A stretch of DNA of 64,000 nucleotides from Serratia odorifera (lineage in GTDB: Bacteria; Pseudomonadota; Gammaproteobacteria; Enterobacterales; Enterobacteriaceae). Shown piece after piece: positions 1 to 8,995 of this stretch; the stretch's first letter is position 1, and each line of letters starts with the position of its first letter. Where the stretch lies: positions 2,108,001 to 2,172,000 of the forward strand of contig NZ_LR134117.1 of the NCBI RefSeq assembly GCF_900635445.1, written 5' to 3'. The notes beneath the pieces were generated by a model. The model did no database searches, was not told the origin of the DNA, and saw only the letters and a list, made by a program, of their open reading frames with translations. Position numbers and translations under genes: made by a program.

Positions 1-54
1 CAGCAGTTGCAGGCCGCAGCCCAACAGCCGATTACCCTGGATCAGAAAAAGTAA
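1..54 (+). CDS. mlaC: MlaC, C-terminal end only (partial)
   Basis: An open frame runs from the window edge to TAA at 52-54 and encodes 17 residues ending in LDQKK. Its identity rests mainly on position, because mlaC directly precedes mlaB in the enterobacterial mlaFEDCB operon. MlaC is the periplasmic shuttle that carries phospholipids between the outer-membrane MlaA complex and the inner-membrane MlaFEDB transporter. The stop codon shares one base with the mlaB start, so the two genes are translationally coupled. Confidence 0.75.
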   Translation, partial: QQLQAAAQQPITLDQKK

Positions 55-356
55 TGGCGCCATCTCTTCGCTTTGACGCACAGCAGCAAACGCTGGTACT
101 GAGCGGCGATTTGGATCGGGAAACGTTGCTGCCGCTATGGCAACAGCGTGAAACCCTGCTGGCGGGTAAAACCGCCGTCGACGTGGCGCAGTTGCAACGG
201 GTTGACTCGTCCGGATTGGCGCTGCTGGTGCACCTGCGTGCGCAGCAGCAACGCCAGGGCGTAGAGTTGCAGATTATCGGGGCCACCGATCGGCTGAAAA
301 CGCTGATTACCTTGTACAACCTGCAAGAAATAATGCCTGTCGATACCGCCGTTTAG
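54..356 (+). CDS. mlaB: MlaB, STAS-domain subunit of the phospholipid ABC transporter
   Basis: The 100-residue product is a single STAS domain. It is the small cytoplasmic subunit that binds the ATPase MlaF and stabilises the MlaFEDB complex maintaining outer-membrane lipid asymmetry. The conserved DSSGLALLVHL segment (about residues 51-61) is the STAS signature around the conserved serine. The length matches the family (about 97-100 residues). The ATG overlaps the mlaC stop by one base, which fixes the start. A strong terminator follows at 392-419, so mlaB closes the mla operon. Confidence 0.93.
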   Translation: MAPSLRFDAQQQTLVLSGDLDRETLLPLWQQRETLLAGKTAVDVAQLQRVDSSGLALLVHLRAQQQRQGVELQIIGATDRLKTLITLYNLQEIMPVDTAV

Positions 357-391
357 CGCGTTTATCTGGCGTTTTGGTTGCGTTTACCCAG

Positions 392-419
392 AAAGCCCCT
401 GTTACACAGGGGCTTTTTC
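392..419 (+). terminator. Rho-independent terminator after mlaB
   Basis: A perfect 10-bp stem (AAAGCCCCTG at 392-401 with CAGGGGCTTT at 407-416) encloses a 5-base loop and runs into a T-rich tail. It ends the mla operon before ibaG. Confidence 0.93.
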
Positions 420-493
420 TTTAGTTTAAGAAAGCGCCGTATTCCTCTAAGATGTCAGGCTGATTATGATCCTTTACAGCAGAACTGGATACT

Positions 494-748
494 ATGGAAA
501 ATAACGAAATTAAAGACGTGCTGATGAACGCGTTGGCACTGCAAGAAGTACACGTAACCGGCGACGGCAGTCACTTCCAGGTGATTGCGGTGGGCGAGAT
601 CTTTGCCACCATGAGTCGGGTAAAAAAACAGCAGGCCGTTTATGCGCCGCTGATGGAATACATTGCGGACAATCGCATTCATGCGTTGTCGATCAAGGCA
701 TATACCCCTGAAGAGTGGCAGCGCGATCGCAAACTCAACGGATTGTAA
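494..748 (+). CDS. ibaG: BolA-family protein IbaG
   Basis: The 84-residue protein is a small BolA-type fold (class II KH-like). Family members pair with monothiol glutaredoxins and carry or sense iron-sulfur clusters; E. coli IbaG (YrbA) is linked to acid stress. The core GDGSHFQVIAVGEIF motif followed by the helix SRVKKQQAVYAPL is typical. It lies between the mla operon and murA, as in E. coli. Its own promoter is expected in 420-493, after the mlaB terminator. Confidence 0.92.
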   Translation: MENNEIKDVLMNALALQEVHVTGDGSHFQVIAVGEIFATMSRVKKQQAVYAPLMEYIADNRIHALSIKAYTPEEWQRDRKLNGL

Positions 749-994
749 GGCGGCGTCCCCTCGGGGCTGTCAGCGATACCCAACATAAACGGCGTTGCAT
801 CAGGCGGGCGCAAGCGGCGTATCGGCGGCGTGGTTGACCACGTGGCTCGCGCGGTAAATCTCGAGGCTGGATTGGCGACGGTGTAGCGCAGCCAACCCAG
901 CCAGAGCGATGGACAGGGCGAACAACGCCTTGCCAGCGCCGATGTGGTTCCCGCTATGCAGGGCCAGATTAATGACATAACAGAGAGTAGTCAG

Positions 995-2254
995 ATGGAT
1001 AAATTTCGAGTGCAGGGCCGGACCCGCCTGAGCGGTGAAGTGGCTATTTCCGGGGCGAAAAATGCTGCCCTGCCGATTCTGTTTGCTGCGCTATTGGCAG
1101 AAGAGCCGGTTGAGCTACAGAATGTTCCTAAATTAAAGGACATCGACACCACCATTAAGCTACTCAACCAGCTTGGCACCAAGATTGAGCGCAACGGTTC
1201 GGTATTCGTTGATGCCAGCGGTGTACATGAGTTTTGCGCTCCATACGATCTGGTGAAAACCATGCGTGCTTCCATTTGGGCGCTGGGGCCGCTGGTGGCA
1301 CGCTTTGGTCGTGGTCAGGTTTCTCTGCCGGGCGGCTGCGCCATCGGTGCGCGTCCGGTCGATCTGCACATCACCGGCCTGGAGCAGTTGGGTGCGGAAA
1401 TCAAACTGGAAGAAGGCTACGTTAAAGCGTCGGTTGACGGCCGCCTGAAAGGCGCGCATATCGTCATGGACAAGGTGAGCGTTGGCGCTACCGTCACCAT
1501 CATGAGCGCGGCGACGCTGGCGACCGGTACCACCATCATCGAAAACGCCGCGCGTGAGCCGGAAATTGTCGATACCGCCAACTTCCTTAACACCCTGGGC
1601 GCCAAGATCAGCGGCGCCGGCAGCGACAAAATCATCATCGAAGGCGTCGAACGCCTGGGCGGCGGCGTATACCGCGTACTGCCCGATCGTATCGAAACCG
1701 GGACTTTCCTGGTAGCGGCGGCGATTTCCGGCGGTAAGGTGCTGTGTCGCGATACCCGTCCCGATACGCTGGATGCGGTATTGGCCAAGCTACGCGAAGC
1801 CGGTGCCGACATTGAAGTCGGCGAAGACTGGATCAGTCTGGATATGCATGGCCAGCGGCCAAAAGCGGTGACCGTGCGCACGGCGCCGCACCCCGGCTTC
1901 CCGACCGACATGCAGGCGCAATTCAGCCTGTTGAATCTGGTGGCAGAAGGGACTGGCGTGATTACCGAGACCATCTTCGAAAACCGCTTTATGCACGTGC
2001 CTGAGCTGATTCGCATGGGGGCACACGCGGAAATCGAGAGCAATACGGTGATTTGTCACGGGGTTGAGCAACTGTCCGGTGCGCAGGTGATGGCGACCGA
2101 TCTGCGCGCGTCAGCCAGCCTGGTATTGGCCGGCTGCATTGCCGACGGCGTGACCATTGTCGATCGTATTTATCACATCGATCGTGGCTATGAGCGTATC
2201 GAAGACAAGCTGCGCGCGCTGGGCGCCAATATCGAGCGGGTGAAAGGCGAGTAA
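995..2254 (+). CDS. murA: MurA, UDP-N-acetylglucosamine 1-carboxyvinyltransferase
   Basis: MurA catalyses the first committed step of peptidoglycan synthesis, moving enolpyruvate from PEP to UDP-GlcNAc in the cytoplasm, and is the fosfomycin target. The catalytic cysteine is visible in GGCAIGARPVDLH and is residue 115 from the chosen start, exactly the E. coli number. Starting at the ATG at 995 (MDKFRVQG) gives 419 residues, the family length. An in-frame ATG 17 codons upstream is less likely. A terminator follows at 2285-2315. Confidence 0.97.
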   Translation: MDKFRVQGRTRLSGEVAISGAKNAALPILFAALLAEEPVELQNVPKLKDIDTTIKLLNQLGTKIERNGSVFVDASGVHEFCAPYDLVKTMRASIWALGPLVARFGRGQVSLPGGCAIGARPVDLHITGLEQLGAEIKLEEGYVKASVDGRLKGAHIVMDKVSVGATVTIMSAATLATGTTIIENAAREPEIVDTANFLNTLGAKISGAGSDKIIIEGVERLGGGVYRVLPDRIETGTFLVAAAISGGKVLCRDTRPDTLDAVLAKLREAGADIEVGEDWISLDMHGQRPKAVTVRTAPHPGFPTDMQAQFSLLNLVAEGTGVITETIFENRFMHVPELIRMGAHAEIESNTVICHGVEQLSGAQVMATDLRASASLVLAGCIADGVTIVDRIYHIDRGYERIEDKLRALGANIERVKGE

Positions 2255-2284
2255 CGACTGCGCAATTGCGTCATTTAACCTGCG

Positions 2285-2315
2285 AAAGCCCGGCTGATTC
2301 AGTCGGGCTTTTTTT
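2285..2315 (+). terminator. Terminator after murA
   Basis: AAGCCCG (2286-2292) pairs with CGGGCTT (2304-2310), with CTGA/TCAG extending the pairing inside the loop and seven T residues following. On the minus strand the same hairpin lies just past the degS stop and may also serve degS, although the T run is shorter there. Confidence 0.9.
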
Positions 2316-2318
2316 ATC

Positions 2319-3377
2319 TCAGTTACTGTCTTCGGGGAATTCACCCACCGTCATCTGCAACGTTATGCGTTTGCCATCGCGCAATACCACCACCGGGATT
2401 TCCGTCCCCGGGCGTATCTCCGCGACCTGATCCATGGTTTCCAGCACCGCGACCGCCGGTTTGTTGTCTACGTTGACGATCACGTCGTTGATATGGAAAC
2501 CCGCGTTGGCGGCCGGGCCGTTTGGCGTGATTTCCGTGACGATGATGCCTTGCAGACGTTCAATACCCGACGTGGAGGTGCGCAGCGGGATGATCTCCTT
2601 GCCCTGGATACCGAAGTAACCACGAATCACCCGGCCATCACGGATCAGTTTGTCGAGGATTTTGGTGGCCAGTTCGGTTGGAATGGCGAAGCCCAAGCCC
2701 TCGGGGGTTTCGCCGTCGGTGACTTTGTCATAGGTCAGGGTATTGATGCCCATCAGTTCACCCAGCGAGTTGACCAACGCGCCGCCGGAGTTACCGCGGT
2801 TAATCGACGCATCGGTTTGCAGGAAGGTCTGGCGACCGGTGGTGCTCAGGCTGATGCGGCCGGTGGCGCTGATAATCCCCTGGGTCACGGTCTGGCCGAG
2901 GTTATACGGGTTGCCGATGGCCAATACCACATCGCCGATATGTGCCGAGCGTTTGGTGTTGATCGGAATCACCGGCAGATTGCCGGGATCGATTTTCAAT
3001 ACCGCCAGATCGGTCAGGCTGTCGGAGCCGACCAGCAGGGCTTCGTAGCGCCGGCCATCCTGCAATACCACGGTGATTTGCTGCGCATCCTTGACCACGT
3101 GACGGTTGGTGAGGATATAGCCGCGATCGTTCATGATCACACCTGACCCCAGCGAAAGCACGTTTGGTGCGCCGTTCATGTTGCGATTATAAATATTGAC
3201 CACCGCCGGTGCCGCACGGCGCACGGCCTTGTTATAACTGGTCGGCGTTTCGTCGACGGTGCTCTCAAGCTTGGTTGCAAACAGTTGATTGGACGAGCGC
3301 AGCACGGGAAGCGCTGCCAACAGCAGGCCGGCAACGATCAAACCAATTACAACGGAACGCAAGAGCTTAGCAAACAT
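2319..3377 (-). CDS. degS: DegS, periplasmic site-1 protease of the sigma-E response
   Basis: DegS is anchored in the inner membrane. It cleaves the anti-sigma factor RseA when its PDZ domain senses unfolded outer-membrane porins, starting the sigma-E envelope stress response. The 352-residue product has an N-terminal anchor (about residues 9-28). A trypsin-like domain shows the His region (LTNRHVV), the Asp region (DLAVLKI) and the Ser (INRGNSGGAL), and one C-terminal PDZ domain follows. Length matches E. coli DegS (355). It lies 90 bp downstream of degQ on the same strand. Confidence 0.96.
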   Translation of the reverse strand: MFAKLLRSVVIGLIVAGLLLAALPVLRSSNQLFATKLESTVDETPTSYNKAVRRAAPAVVNIYNRNMNGAPNVLSLGSGVIMNDRGYILTNRHVVKDAQQITVVLQDGRRYEALLVGSDSLTDLAVLKIDPGNLPVIPINTKRSAHIGDVVLAIGNPYNLGQTVTQGIISATGRISLSTTGRQTFLQTDASINRGNSGGALVNSLGELMGINTLTYDKVTDGETPEGLGFAIPTELATKILDKLIRDGRVIRGYFGIQGKEIIPLRTSTSGIERLQGIIVTEITPNGPAANAGFHINDVIVNVDNKPAVAVLETMDQVAEIRPGTEIPVVVLRDGKRITLQMTVGEFPEDSN

Positions 3378-3466
3378 GGAGTTTTAATACGTGAAATGGA
3401 AGATGGACGGAGAATACCACGAGTTAACCGGGCACAGTATGTTACCGAGCCCGGTTTTTGCACAAA

Positions 3467-4834
3467 TTAACGCAACAGCAAATACAGGGTTTCGCCGCCG
3501 CGCACGATGTTGAGCGCCATAACCGGTGGTTTGGCTGCCAGCACTTTGCGCAGCGCGGTGATGTTTTCCACCCGCTGACGGTTGATGCCGATAATCACAT
3601 CGCCTTTTTGCAGGCCTACCTGGGCTGCCGGCGTGCCCTTTTCGACGTTGTCGATTTTGACACCTTTTGCACCGCCGGTAATAGCGCCATTGCTGAGTGA
3701 CGCGCCCTGCAACGCGGGAGAAAGCGTTTCCGCGCTGGTGGTGGCCGTTTCGCTATTATCCAGCGTCACCGACACTTCCTGCGGCTTACCGTCGCGCAAC
3801 AGACCGACCTTGATGGTTTTACCCGGTGCGGTGGTTCCGACCTTGGCGCGCAGCTCGGCAAAGCTGCTGACCGGCTTGCCGTCCACCGACACCAGTATGT
3901 CACCGGCCTTGATGCCGGCCTTGGCAGCCGCAGACTTCGGCAGTACTTCGCTGACAAACGCGCCGCGCTGGGCGTCGGTGTTGAACGCCTTCGCCATGTC
4001 CGCCGTCATTTCGCTCCCCTTGATGCCGAGCAGACCGCGTTTGACTTCGCCAAATTCGATCAACTGCTGGCTGAGGTTCTGCACCATATTGCTCGGGATG
4101 GCGAAGCCGATGCCGATGTTGCCGCCGCCCGGCGCCAGAATAGCGGTGTTGATGCCGATCAGCTCACCGTTCAGGTTGACCAGGGCGCCGCCGGAGTTGC
4201 CGCGGTTGATCGAGGCGTCGGTCTGGATAAAGTTTTCCAACCCTTCCAGATTCAGGCCGCTGCGGCCCAGGGCAGAGATAATGCCCGAGGTGGCGGTCTG
4301 GCCCAGTCCGAACGGGTTACCGACGGCGACGGCGAAGTCGCCAACGCGCAGCGTGTCGGAATCGGCCATTTTTACCGCGCTCAGGTTTTTGGCGGTGACT
4401 TGCAGCAGCGCGATGTCGGTCTGTTCATCGCGGCCAATCAGTTTGGCGTCGAACTCACGACCATCGTTCAGCTGTACCTTGATTTTGTCGGCGTTGGCGA
4501 TGACGTGGTTGTTGGTCAGGATATAGCCTTTGGCGGCATCGATAATCACGCCGGAGCCCAACCCTTCAAACGGGCGGGAGCTTTGCTTTTGCGTAGGGAA
4601 ATTGGGGCCGAAGAAATATTTGAATTCTTCTGGCAATTGCTGGCGTTGCACCTGAGTCCCTTCAATATGCACGCTGACCACTGCGGGTAACACTTTTTCC
4701 AGCATCGGCGCCAGGCTTGGCAATTGCTGCCCCTGAACGGCGAGTGGTAAAGCCGCGTTGGCCACCGGTACGGAGGCGAGCGTCAGGCCAATGCTCATTG
4801 CGAGTGCACTAAGTATTAACGACTTTTTCTTCAT
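3467..4834 (-). CDS. degQ: DegQ, periplasmic serine endoprotease/chaperone
   Basis: DegQ is an HtrA-family protease that degrades or holds misfolded periplasmic proteins. The product starts with a signal peptide (MKKKSLILSALAMSIG, cleavage near VANA). The protease domain carries TNNHVI, DIALLQV and NRGNSGGAL as the His-Asp-Ser triad, and two PDZ domains follow. Taking the ATG at 4834 gives 455 residues, the E. coli DegQ length. An in-frame ATG six codons upstream would spoil the signal peptide. The degQ-degS order is as in E. coli. Confidence 0.95.
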   Translation of the reverse strand: MKKKSLILSALAMSIGLTLASVPVANAALPLAVQGQQLPSLAPMLEKVLPAVVSVHIEGTQVQRQQLPEEFKYFFGPNFPTQKQSSRPFEGLGSGVIIDAAKGYILTNNHVIANADKIKVQLNDGREFDAKLIGRDEQTDIALLQVTAKNLSAVKMADSDTLRVGDFAVAVGNPFGLGQTATSGIISALGRSGLNLEGLENFIQTDASINRGNSGGALVNLNGELIGINTAILAPGGGNIGIGFAIPSNMVQNLSQQLIEFGEVKRGLLGIKGSEMTADMAKAFNTDAQRGAFVSEVLPKSAAAKAGIKAGDILVSVDGKPVSSFAELRAKVGTTAPGKTIKVGLLRDGKPQEVSVTLDNSETATTSAETLSPALQGASLSNGAITGGAKGVKIDNVEKGTPAAQVGLQKGDVIIGINRQRVENITALRKVLAAKPPVMALNIVRGGETLYLLLR

Positions 4835-4992
4835 TGATGATAACTCTCTCAATACCTGCCGGTGAAAGTGTGATGATAAGGCAATTGCGTTGCCACAGTG
4901 AAGTTAAGACGGTGAATTTGCGTGAAAAGTTCACTGAAGTATTGCCTTAAGCATAGCGCAAGGGCGGGGAACGGTAAGCGGACGGAAGCAAA

Positions 4993-5019
4993 AGCCCGTG
5001 GCGCAGTGGCTCACGGGCT
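4993..5019 (-). terminator. Terminator after zapG
   Basis: Read on the minus strand, AGCCCGTG and CACGGGCT form an 8-bp stem directly after the zapG stop and are followed by TTTTGCTT. It separates zapG from degQ. Confidence 0.85.
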
Positions 5020-5031
5020 GAACAGTAACGG

Positions 5032-5430
5032 CTAGTCGCGGCGCGGTGCGCCACGCAGCAGGCCGGAAGCGCCTTCTGAGTAGTCGCGCGGCATTTCAAC
5101 CGGCGCCTGATCGTTGTCCGCTTCGGATTCGGTCAGACGATAGCGGAACGGGTTTTCCTGCATCGGCAGATCCGGCAGCAGGTTGTTGGAGCTTTTCGCC
5201 ATATGCTGATACAGCTGACGATAATCACGCGCCATGTTATCCAGCAGCTCTGCGCTGCGGGCAAAGTGGCCCACCAGTTCCTGACGATACTCTTCCAGCT
5301 CGGTTTTGCTTTTGTCCAGTTCGTTCTGCAAAACCTGTTGTTGACGTAATTTACGGTTACCAAAGCGCATCGCTACCGCACCAATGACGATACCGACCAC
5401 CAAACCAATCAGCGCATACTCCCAGGTCAT
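5032..5430 (-). CDS. zapG: ZapG (YhcB), DUF1043 inner-membrane division protein
   Basis: The 132-residue product has one N-terminal membrane segment (residues 4-22), a long charged coiled coil (about 25-65) and a disordered C-terminus. This is the architecture of the DUF1043 protein YhcB/ZapG, which links the divisome with cell-wall and envelope synthesis in E. coli. It is divergent from zapE across 233 bp, the same arrangement as yhcB/yhcM in E. coli. Confidence 0.93.
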   Translation of the reverse strand: MTWEYALIGLVVGIVIGAVAMRFGNRKLRQQQVLQNELDKSKTELEEYRQELVGHFARSAELLDNMARDYRQLYQHMAKSSNNLLPDLPMQENPFRYRLTESEADNDQAPVEMPRDYSEGASGLLRGAPRRD

Positions 5431-5663
5431 GATGACTCCTTTTGTGACTTCGTTGTTCCGCAGGGATTTTTCACTTAATAATATCCACTATAACCGTTAA
5501 CCTTGTCCGAGTGGAATCCTGATGCGCTTTTACCTCCGGCGAACAGGGTTTTTGAGTGCGCCGCAGCGCGGGTAAATGTGGCGATAACCGGATAACTCAC
5601 CGGTAACGCGTTGCTAAAATGGGCTAAATAAATTCTTACCGTTGTCAGGGATTATAGATAGAC

Positions 5664-6791
5664 ATGCAATCACAGTCACCGTTATCACGTTACCAGCAGG
5701 CGCTGGACGCGGGCGAGTATCAGGCCGATGAGGTTCAGCGACAGGCCATCAGCCGGTTGGACGGCATTTATCACCAACTGTTGCAGGCGCCGAAAAGCCG
5801 GGCCACAGGTGGCGGATTACGCAGCAAGCTTGGCCGCTGGCTAGGCAAGGGCGGCGAACCGGCGGCGCAAACACCGGTACAGGGCCTGTATATGTGGGGC
5901 GGCGTCGGACGCGGTAAAACCTGGCTGATGGACATGTTTTTTCACAGCCTGCCGGGCGATCGCAAGCTGCGGCTGCATTTCCACCGTTTTATGCTGCGGG
6001 TACATGAGGAACTGACCGAACTGCAGGGCCAGGAAAATCCGCTGGAGATTATCGCCGACGGCTTCAAGGCGCAGGCTGACGTGCTGTGCTTTGACGAGTT
6101 TTTCGTCTCCGACATCACCGACGCAATGCTGCTGGCAACGTTGCTGCAGGCGCTGTTTGCCAGAGGCATCACGCTGGTGGCGACCTCCAACATTCCACCT
6201 GACGATCTGTATCGCAACGGTTTGCAGCGGGCGCGTTTCCTGCCGGCGATTGATCTGATCAACCAGTATTGCGACGTGTTAAACGTTGACGCCGGTATCG
6301 ATTATCGGCTGCGCACGCTGACGCAGGCGCATCTCTACCTGACGCCGCTCAATGCGCAGACGCAGCAGACGCTGGATCAGATCTTCGTCAAGCTGGCGGG
6401 CAAGACCGGGGAAGAGGCACCGGTCTTGCAAATAAATCACCGGCCGCTACCGGCGATCCGCGCGGTGGAAGGGGTCTTGGCGGTGGACTTCCATACCCTG
6501 TGCGAAGACGCCCGCAGCCAACTGGACTATATCGCGCTGTCGCGGTTGTATCACAGCGTGATGCTGTACAACGTACGCATCATGGGGCCGTTGAAGGAAA
6601 ACACCGCTCGGCGTTTCCTGGCGCTGGTTGACGAGTTTTACGAGCGCCATGTCAAACTGGTGATCGCCGCCGAAGCGCCGATGTTCGAGATTTATCAGGG
6701 GGAGCGCCTCAAGTTCGAATATCAGCGCTGTCTGTCGCGTTTGCAGGAAATGCAGAGCGAGGAATACCTTAAGCTGCCGCATCTGCCGTGA
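5664..6791 (+). CDS. zapE: ZapE (YhcM), AFG1-type ATPase of cell division
   Basis: The 375-residue AAA-like ATPase associates with FtsZ during late constriction and is needed under heat or low oxygen in E. coli. The Walker A motif GGVGRGKTWLMD (about residues 79-90), Walker B LCFDEFFV and sensor segment LVATSNIPP are all visible. Length matches the family (375 in E. coli). The gene stands alone between zapG and the rplM leader. Confidence 0.95.
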   Translation: MQSQSPLSRYQQALDAGEYQADEVQRQAISRLDGIYHQLLQAPKSRATGGGLRSKLGRWLGKGGEPAAQTPVQGLYMWGGVGRGKTWLMDMFFHSLPGDRKLRLHFHRFMLRVHEELTELQGQENPLEIIADGFKAQADVLCFDEFFVSDITDAMLLATLLQALFARGITLVATSNIPPDDLYRNGLQRARFLPAIDLINQYCDVLNVDAGIDYRLRTLTQAHLYLTPLNAQTQQTLDQIFVKLAGKTGEEAPVLQINHRPLPAIRAVEGVLAVDFHTLCEDARSQLDYIALSRLYHSVMLYNVRIMGPLKENTARRFLALVDEFYERHVKLVIAAEAPMFEIYQGERLKFEYQRCLSRLQEMQSEEYLKLPHLP

Positions 6792-6884
6792 TACAATTCA
6801 GGGTCTCGACGTTGAGGCCCTCGCTCCAGCAGGCAAAATGCAATTTCCATTCAAAAACTGTTCGATTTTTGCGAGCGACTTCTC

Positions 6885-7057
6885 TATAATCTTGCGACCC
6901 CACGTTACAACAAAGTTTTTTTCCCAAAAACTTTATAGTGCCGGCAATGGCTATTCGAAGGGGTAGGTTTGCTGGACTTGATGGTCGTGTGAGCCTCAAC
7001 TGTTTTCGAGCGTTTGGGTGTTCACCAACGTGTAACTAATTATTGGGTAAGCTTTTA
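6885..7057 (+). promoter_or_regulatory. rplM-rpsI promoter and 5' leader
   Basis: A perfect -10 hexamer TATAAT lies at 6885-6890 with no strong -35 at the proper distance. Transcription from here would give a leader of about 160 nt before the rplM ATG. In E. coli the rplM-rpsI operon is controlled by L13 acting on its mRNA leader, so this leader is the likely autoregulatory target. The -10 is seen directly; the regulation is inferred from the family. Confidence 0.65.
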
Positions 7058-7486
7058 ATGAAAACTTTTACAGCTAAACCAGAAACCGTAAAACGCGACT
7101 GGTACGTTGTTGATGCAGACGGTAAAACTTTAGGCCGTCTTGCTACTGAACTGGCTCGTCGTCTGCGCGGCAAGCATAAAGCGGAATACACCCCGCACGT
7201 TGATACCGGTGATTACATCATCGTTCTGAACGCTGAAAAAGTTGCTGTAACCGGCAACAAGCGTAACGACAAGATGTACTACCACCACACCGGCCACATC
7301 GGTGGTATCAAAGAAGCGACCTTTGAAGAGATGATTGCCCGCCGTCCTGAGCGTGTGATTGAAATCGCGGTTAAAGGCATGCTGCCAAAGGGTCCGTTGG
7401 GTCGTGCAATGTTCCGTAAACTGAAAGTTTACGCGGGCACCGAGCACAATCACGCGGCACAGCAACCGCAAGTTCTGGACATTTAA
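7058..7486 (+). CDS. rplM: Large-subunit ribosomal protein L13
   Basis: L13 is an early-assembling protein of the 50S subunit. The 142-residue product (MKTFTAKPETVKRDW start) matches the E. coli length and sequence almost throughout. It includes the GRLATELARRLRGKHKAEYTP region and the C-terminal GTEHNHAAQQPQ. The annotated start is the ATG at 7058; the in-frame codon at 7043 has no support from homologues. rpsI follows after 15 bp. Confidence 0.98.
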   Translation: MKTFTAKPETVKRDWYVVDADGKTLGRLATELARRLRGKHKAEYTPHVDTGDYIIVLNAEKVAVTGNKRNDKMYYHHTGHIGGIKEATFEEMIARRPERVIEIAVKGMLPKGPLGRAMFRKLKVYAGTEHNHAAQQPQVLDI

Positions 7487-7501
7487 TCGGGATTAATGGC
7501 A

Positions 7502-7894
7502 ATGGCTGAAAATCAATACTACGGCACTGGTCGCCGCAAAAGCTCCGCCGCTCGCGTCTTCATCAAGCCGGGCAACGGTAACATCGTTATCAACCAGCGC
7601 AGCCTGGAACAGTACTTCGGTCGCGAAACTGCCCGCATGGTAGTTCGTCAACCGCTGGAACTGGTCGACATGGTTGGCAAACTGGATCTGTACATCACCG
7701 TTAAAGGTGGTGGCATTTCTGGTCAAGCTGGTGCGATCCGTCACGGTATCACCCGTGCACTGATGGAGTACGATGAGACTCTGCGTTCTGAACTGCGTAA
7801 AGCTGGCTTCGTCACTCGTGATGCTCGTCAGGTTGAACGTAAGAAAGTCGGTCTGCGTAAAGCACGTCGTCGTCCGCAGTTCTCCAAGCGTTAA
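7502..7894 (+). CDS. rpsI: Small-subunit ribosomal protein S9
   Basis: S9 is a 30S protein whose basic C-terminal tail reaches the P-site tRNA. The product from the ATG at 7502 is 130 residues, the E. coli length. It shows MAENQYYGTGRRKSSAARVF at the start and the invariant SKR end. An in-frame ATG two codons earlier is not used by homologues. It is co-transcribed with rplM and followed by a strong terminator. Confidence 0.98.
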   Translation: MAENQYYGTGRRKSSAARVFIKPGNGNIVINQRSLEQYFGRETARMVVRQPLELVDMVGKLDLYITVKGGGISGQAGAIRHGITRALMEYDETLRSELRKAGFVTRDARQVERKKVGLRKARRRPQFSKR

Positions 7895-7926
7895 TTTTTC
7901 TGCTCCGGCAGAACGATACACGCAAA

Positions 7927-7953
7927 AAACCCGGTGTTTCACCGGGTTTTTTT
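7927..7953 (+). terminator. Terminator of the rplM-rpsI operon
   Basis: AAACCCGGT (7927-7935) pairs perfectly with ACCGGGTTT (7941-7949) across a 5-base loop and is followed by further T residues. Confidence 0.95.
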
Positions 7954-8348
7954 ATGCCTCAAATTTAATATTCCTGCATTAAAATCTGTGGGATATCAGA
8001 CAAATCACGATGAAATCGCCACGCATCCCCCACAAAACAGGCAAAATCTGGTAAACTATCATCCACTTTTGCGCCTGTTCGCCGAGCAGCTGCCGTCAGT
8101 CTACCTCCAAGGCCGAATTCCAGACCCTAAGGTTTATCTGCGAGCATGCCGGCTGCGGCAAGATCATTCAGGATAGCAGCCTGGTAACCCGATAGATTTC
8201 ATGGTGCAGCAAGACGGCGACCGAACGCATCCCCAGCAGCTTGGCTTGTCAGCCGACGGGGAGATGAGGGAGCCGATATCGTTGCGGCATGAAAGGTGAA
8301 GGGACGTTGGCTATTCGCAGTATTTTCTAGATAAACTTGGAGGTTTTC
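7954..8348 (+). other. Intergenic region upstream of sspA
   Basis: About 395 bases contain no convincing gene; the short open frames here lack family resemblance. A -10-like GGTAAACTATC sits near 8050, so the sspA mRNA may carry a leader of up to 290 nt. A clear ribosome-binding site (TTGGAGG, 8337-8343) precedes the sspA ATG. Confidence 0.6.
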
Positions 8349-8990
8349 ATGGCTGTCGCTGCCAACAAACGTTCGGTAATGACGCTGTTTTCTGGCCCGA
8401 CCGACATTTTTAGCCATCAAGTACGTATCGTACTGGCGGAGAAAGGTGTCAGCGTCGAGATTGAGCAGGTTGAGATGGATAACCTGCCGCAGGATCTGAT
8501 TGACCTCAATCCTTACCAAACGGTACCAACGCTGGTCGATCGCGAGCTGACCCTGTATGAATCCCGCATCATCATGGAATACCTTGATGAGCGCTTCCCG
8601 CACCCGCCGTTGATGCCGGTTTACCCGGTGGCACGTGGCGAAAGCCGCCTGTGGATGCAGCGTATCGAGAAAGACTGGTATACGCTGATGTACAAAATCG
8701 AGCGTGGCACCGGCCAGGAAGCCGAGGCGGCGCGCAAGCAGCTGCGTGAAACGCTGATCGAAATCGCACCGGTATTCAATATCAAGCCGTATTTCCTCAG
8801 CGATGAATTCAGCCTGGTCGATTGCTACCTGGCGCCGTTGCTGTGGCGTTTGCCGCAGATGGGCATCGAGCTGAACGGTGCTGGCTCCAAAGAGCTGAAA
8901 GGTTACATGACTCGCGTATTCGAGCGCGATGCGTTCCTGGCCTCCCTGACCGAAGCCGAGCGCGAAATGCGCCTGCAAACTCGGGGCTAA
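8349..8990 (+). CDS. sspA: Stringent starvation protein A
   Basis: SspA binds RNA polymerase with sigma-70, affects late phage genes and lowers H-NS levels under stress. The 213-residue product has a glutathione-transferase fold: an N-terminal thioredoxin-like domain (to about residue 85) and an all-helical C-terminal domain. The opening MAVAANKRSVMTLFSGPTD and the patch PHPPLMPVYPVARGE are near identical to E. coli. The ATG at 8349 sits 5 bases after TTGGAGG, and sspB begins 5 bp after the stop. Confidence 0.97.
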   Translation: MAVAANKRSVMTLFSGPTDIFSHQVRIVLAEKGVSVEIEQVEMDNLPQDLIDLNPYQTVPTLVDRELTLYESRIIMEYLDERFPHPPLMPVYPVARGESRLWMQRIEKDWYTLMYKIERGTGQEAEAARKQLRETLIEIAPVFNIKPYFLSDEFSLVDCYLAPLLWRLPQMGIELNGAGSKELKGYMTRVFERDAFLASLTEAEREMRLQTRG

Positions 8991-8995
8991 GCAGC

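Noticed and set aside
7934..8176. 80-codon frame after rpsI
   Set aside because: It begins inside the rpsI terminator and has no recognisable homology or composition of a protein.
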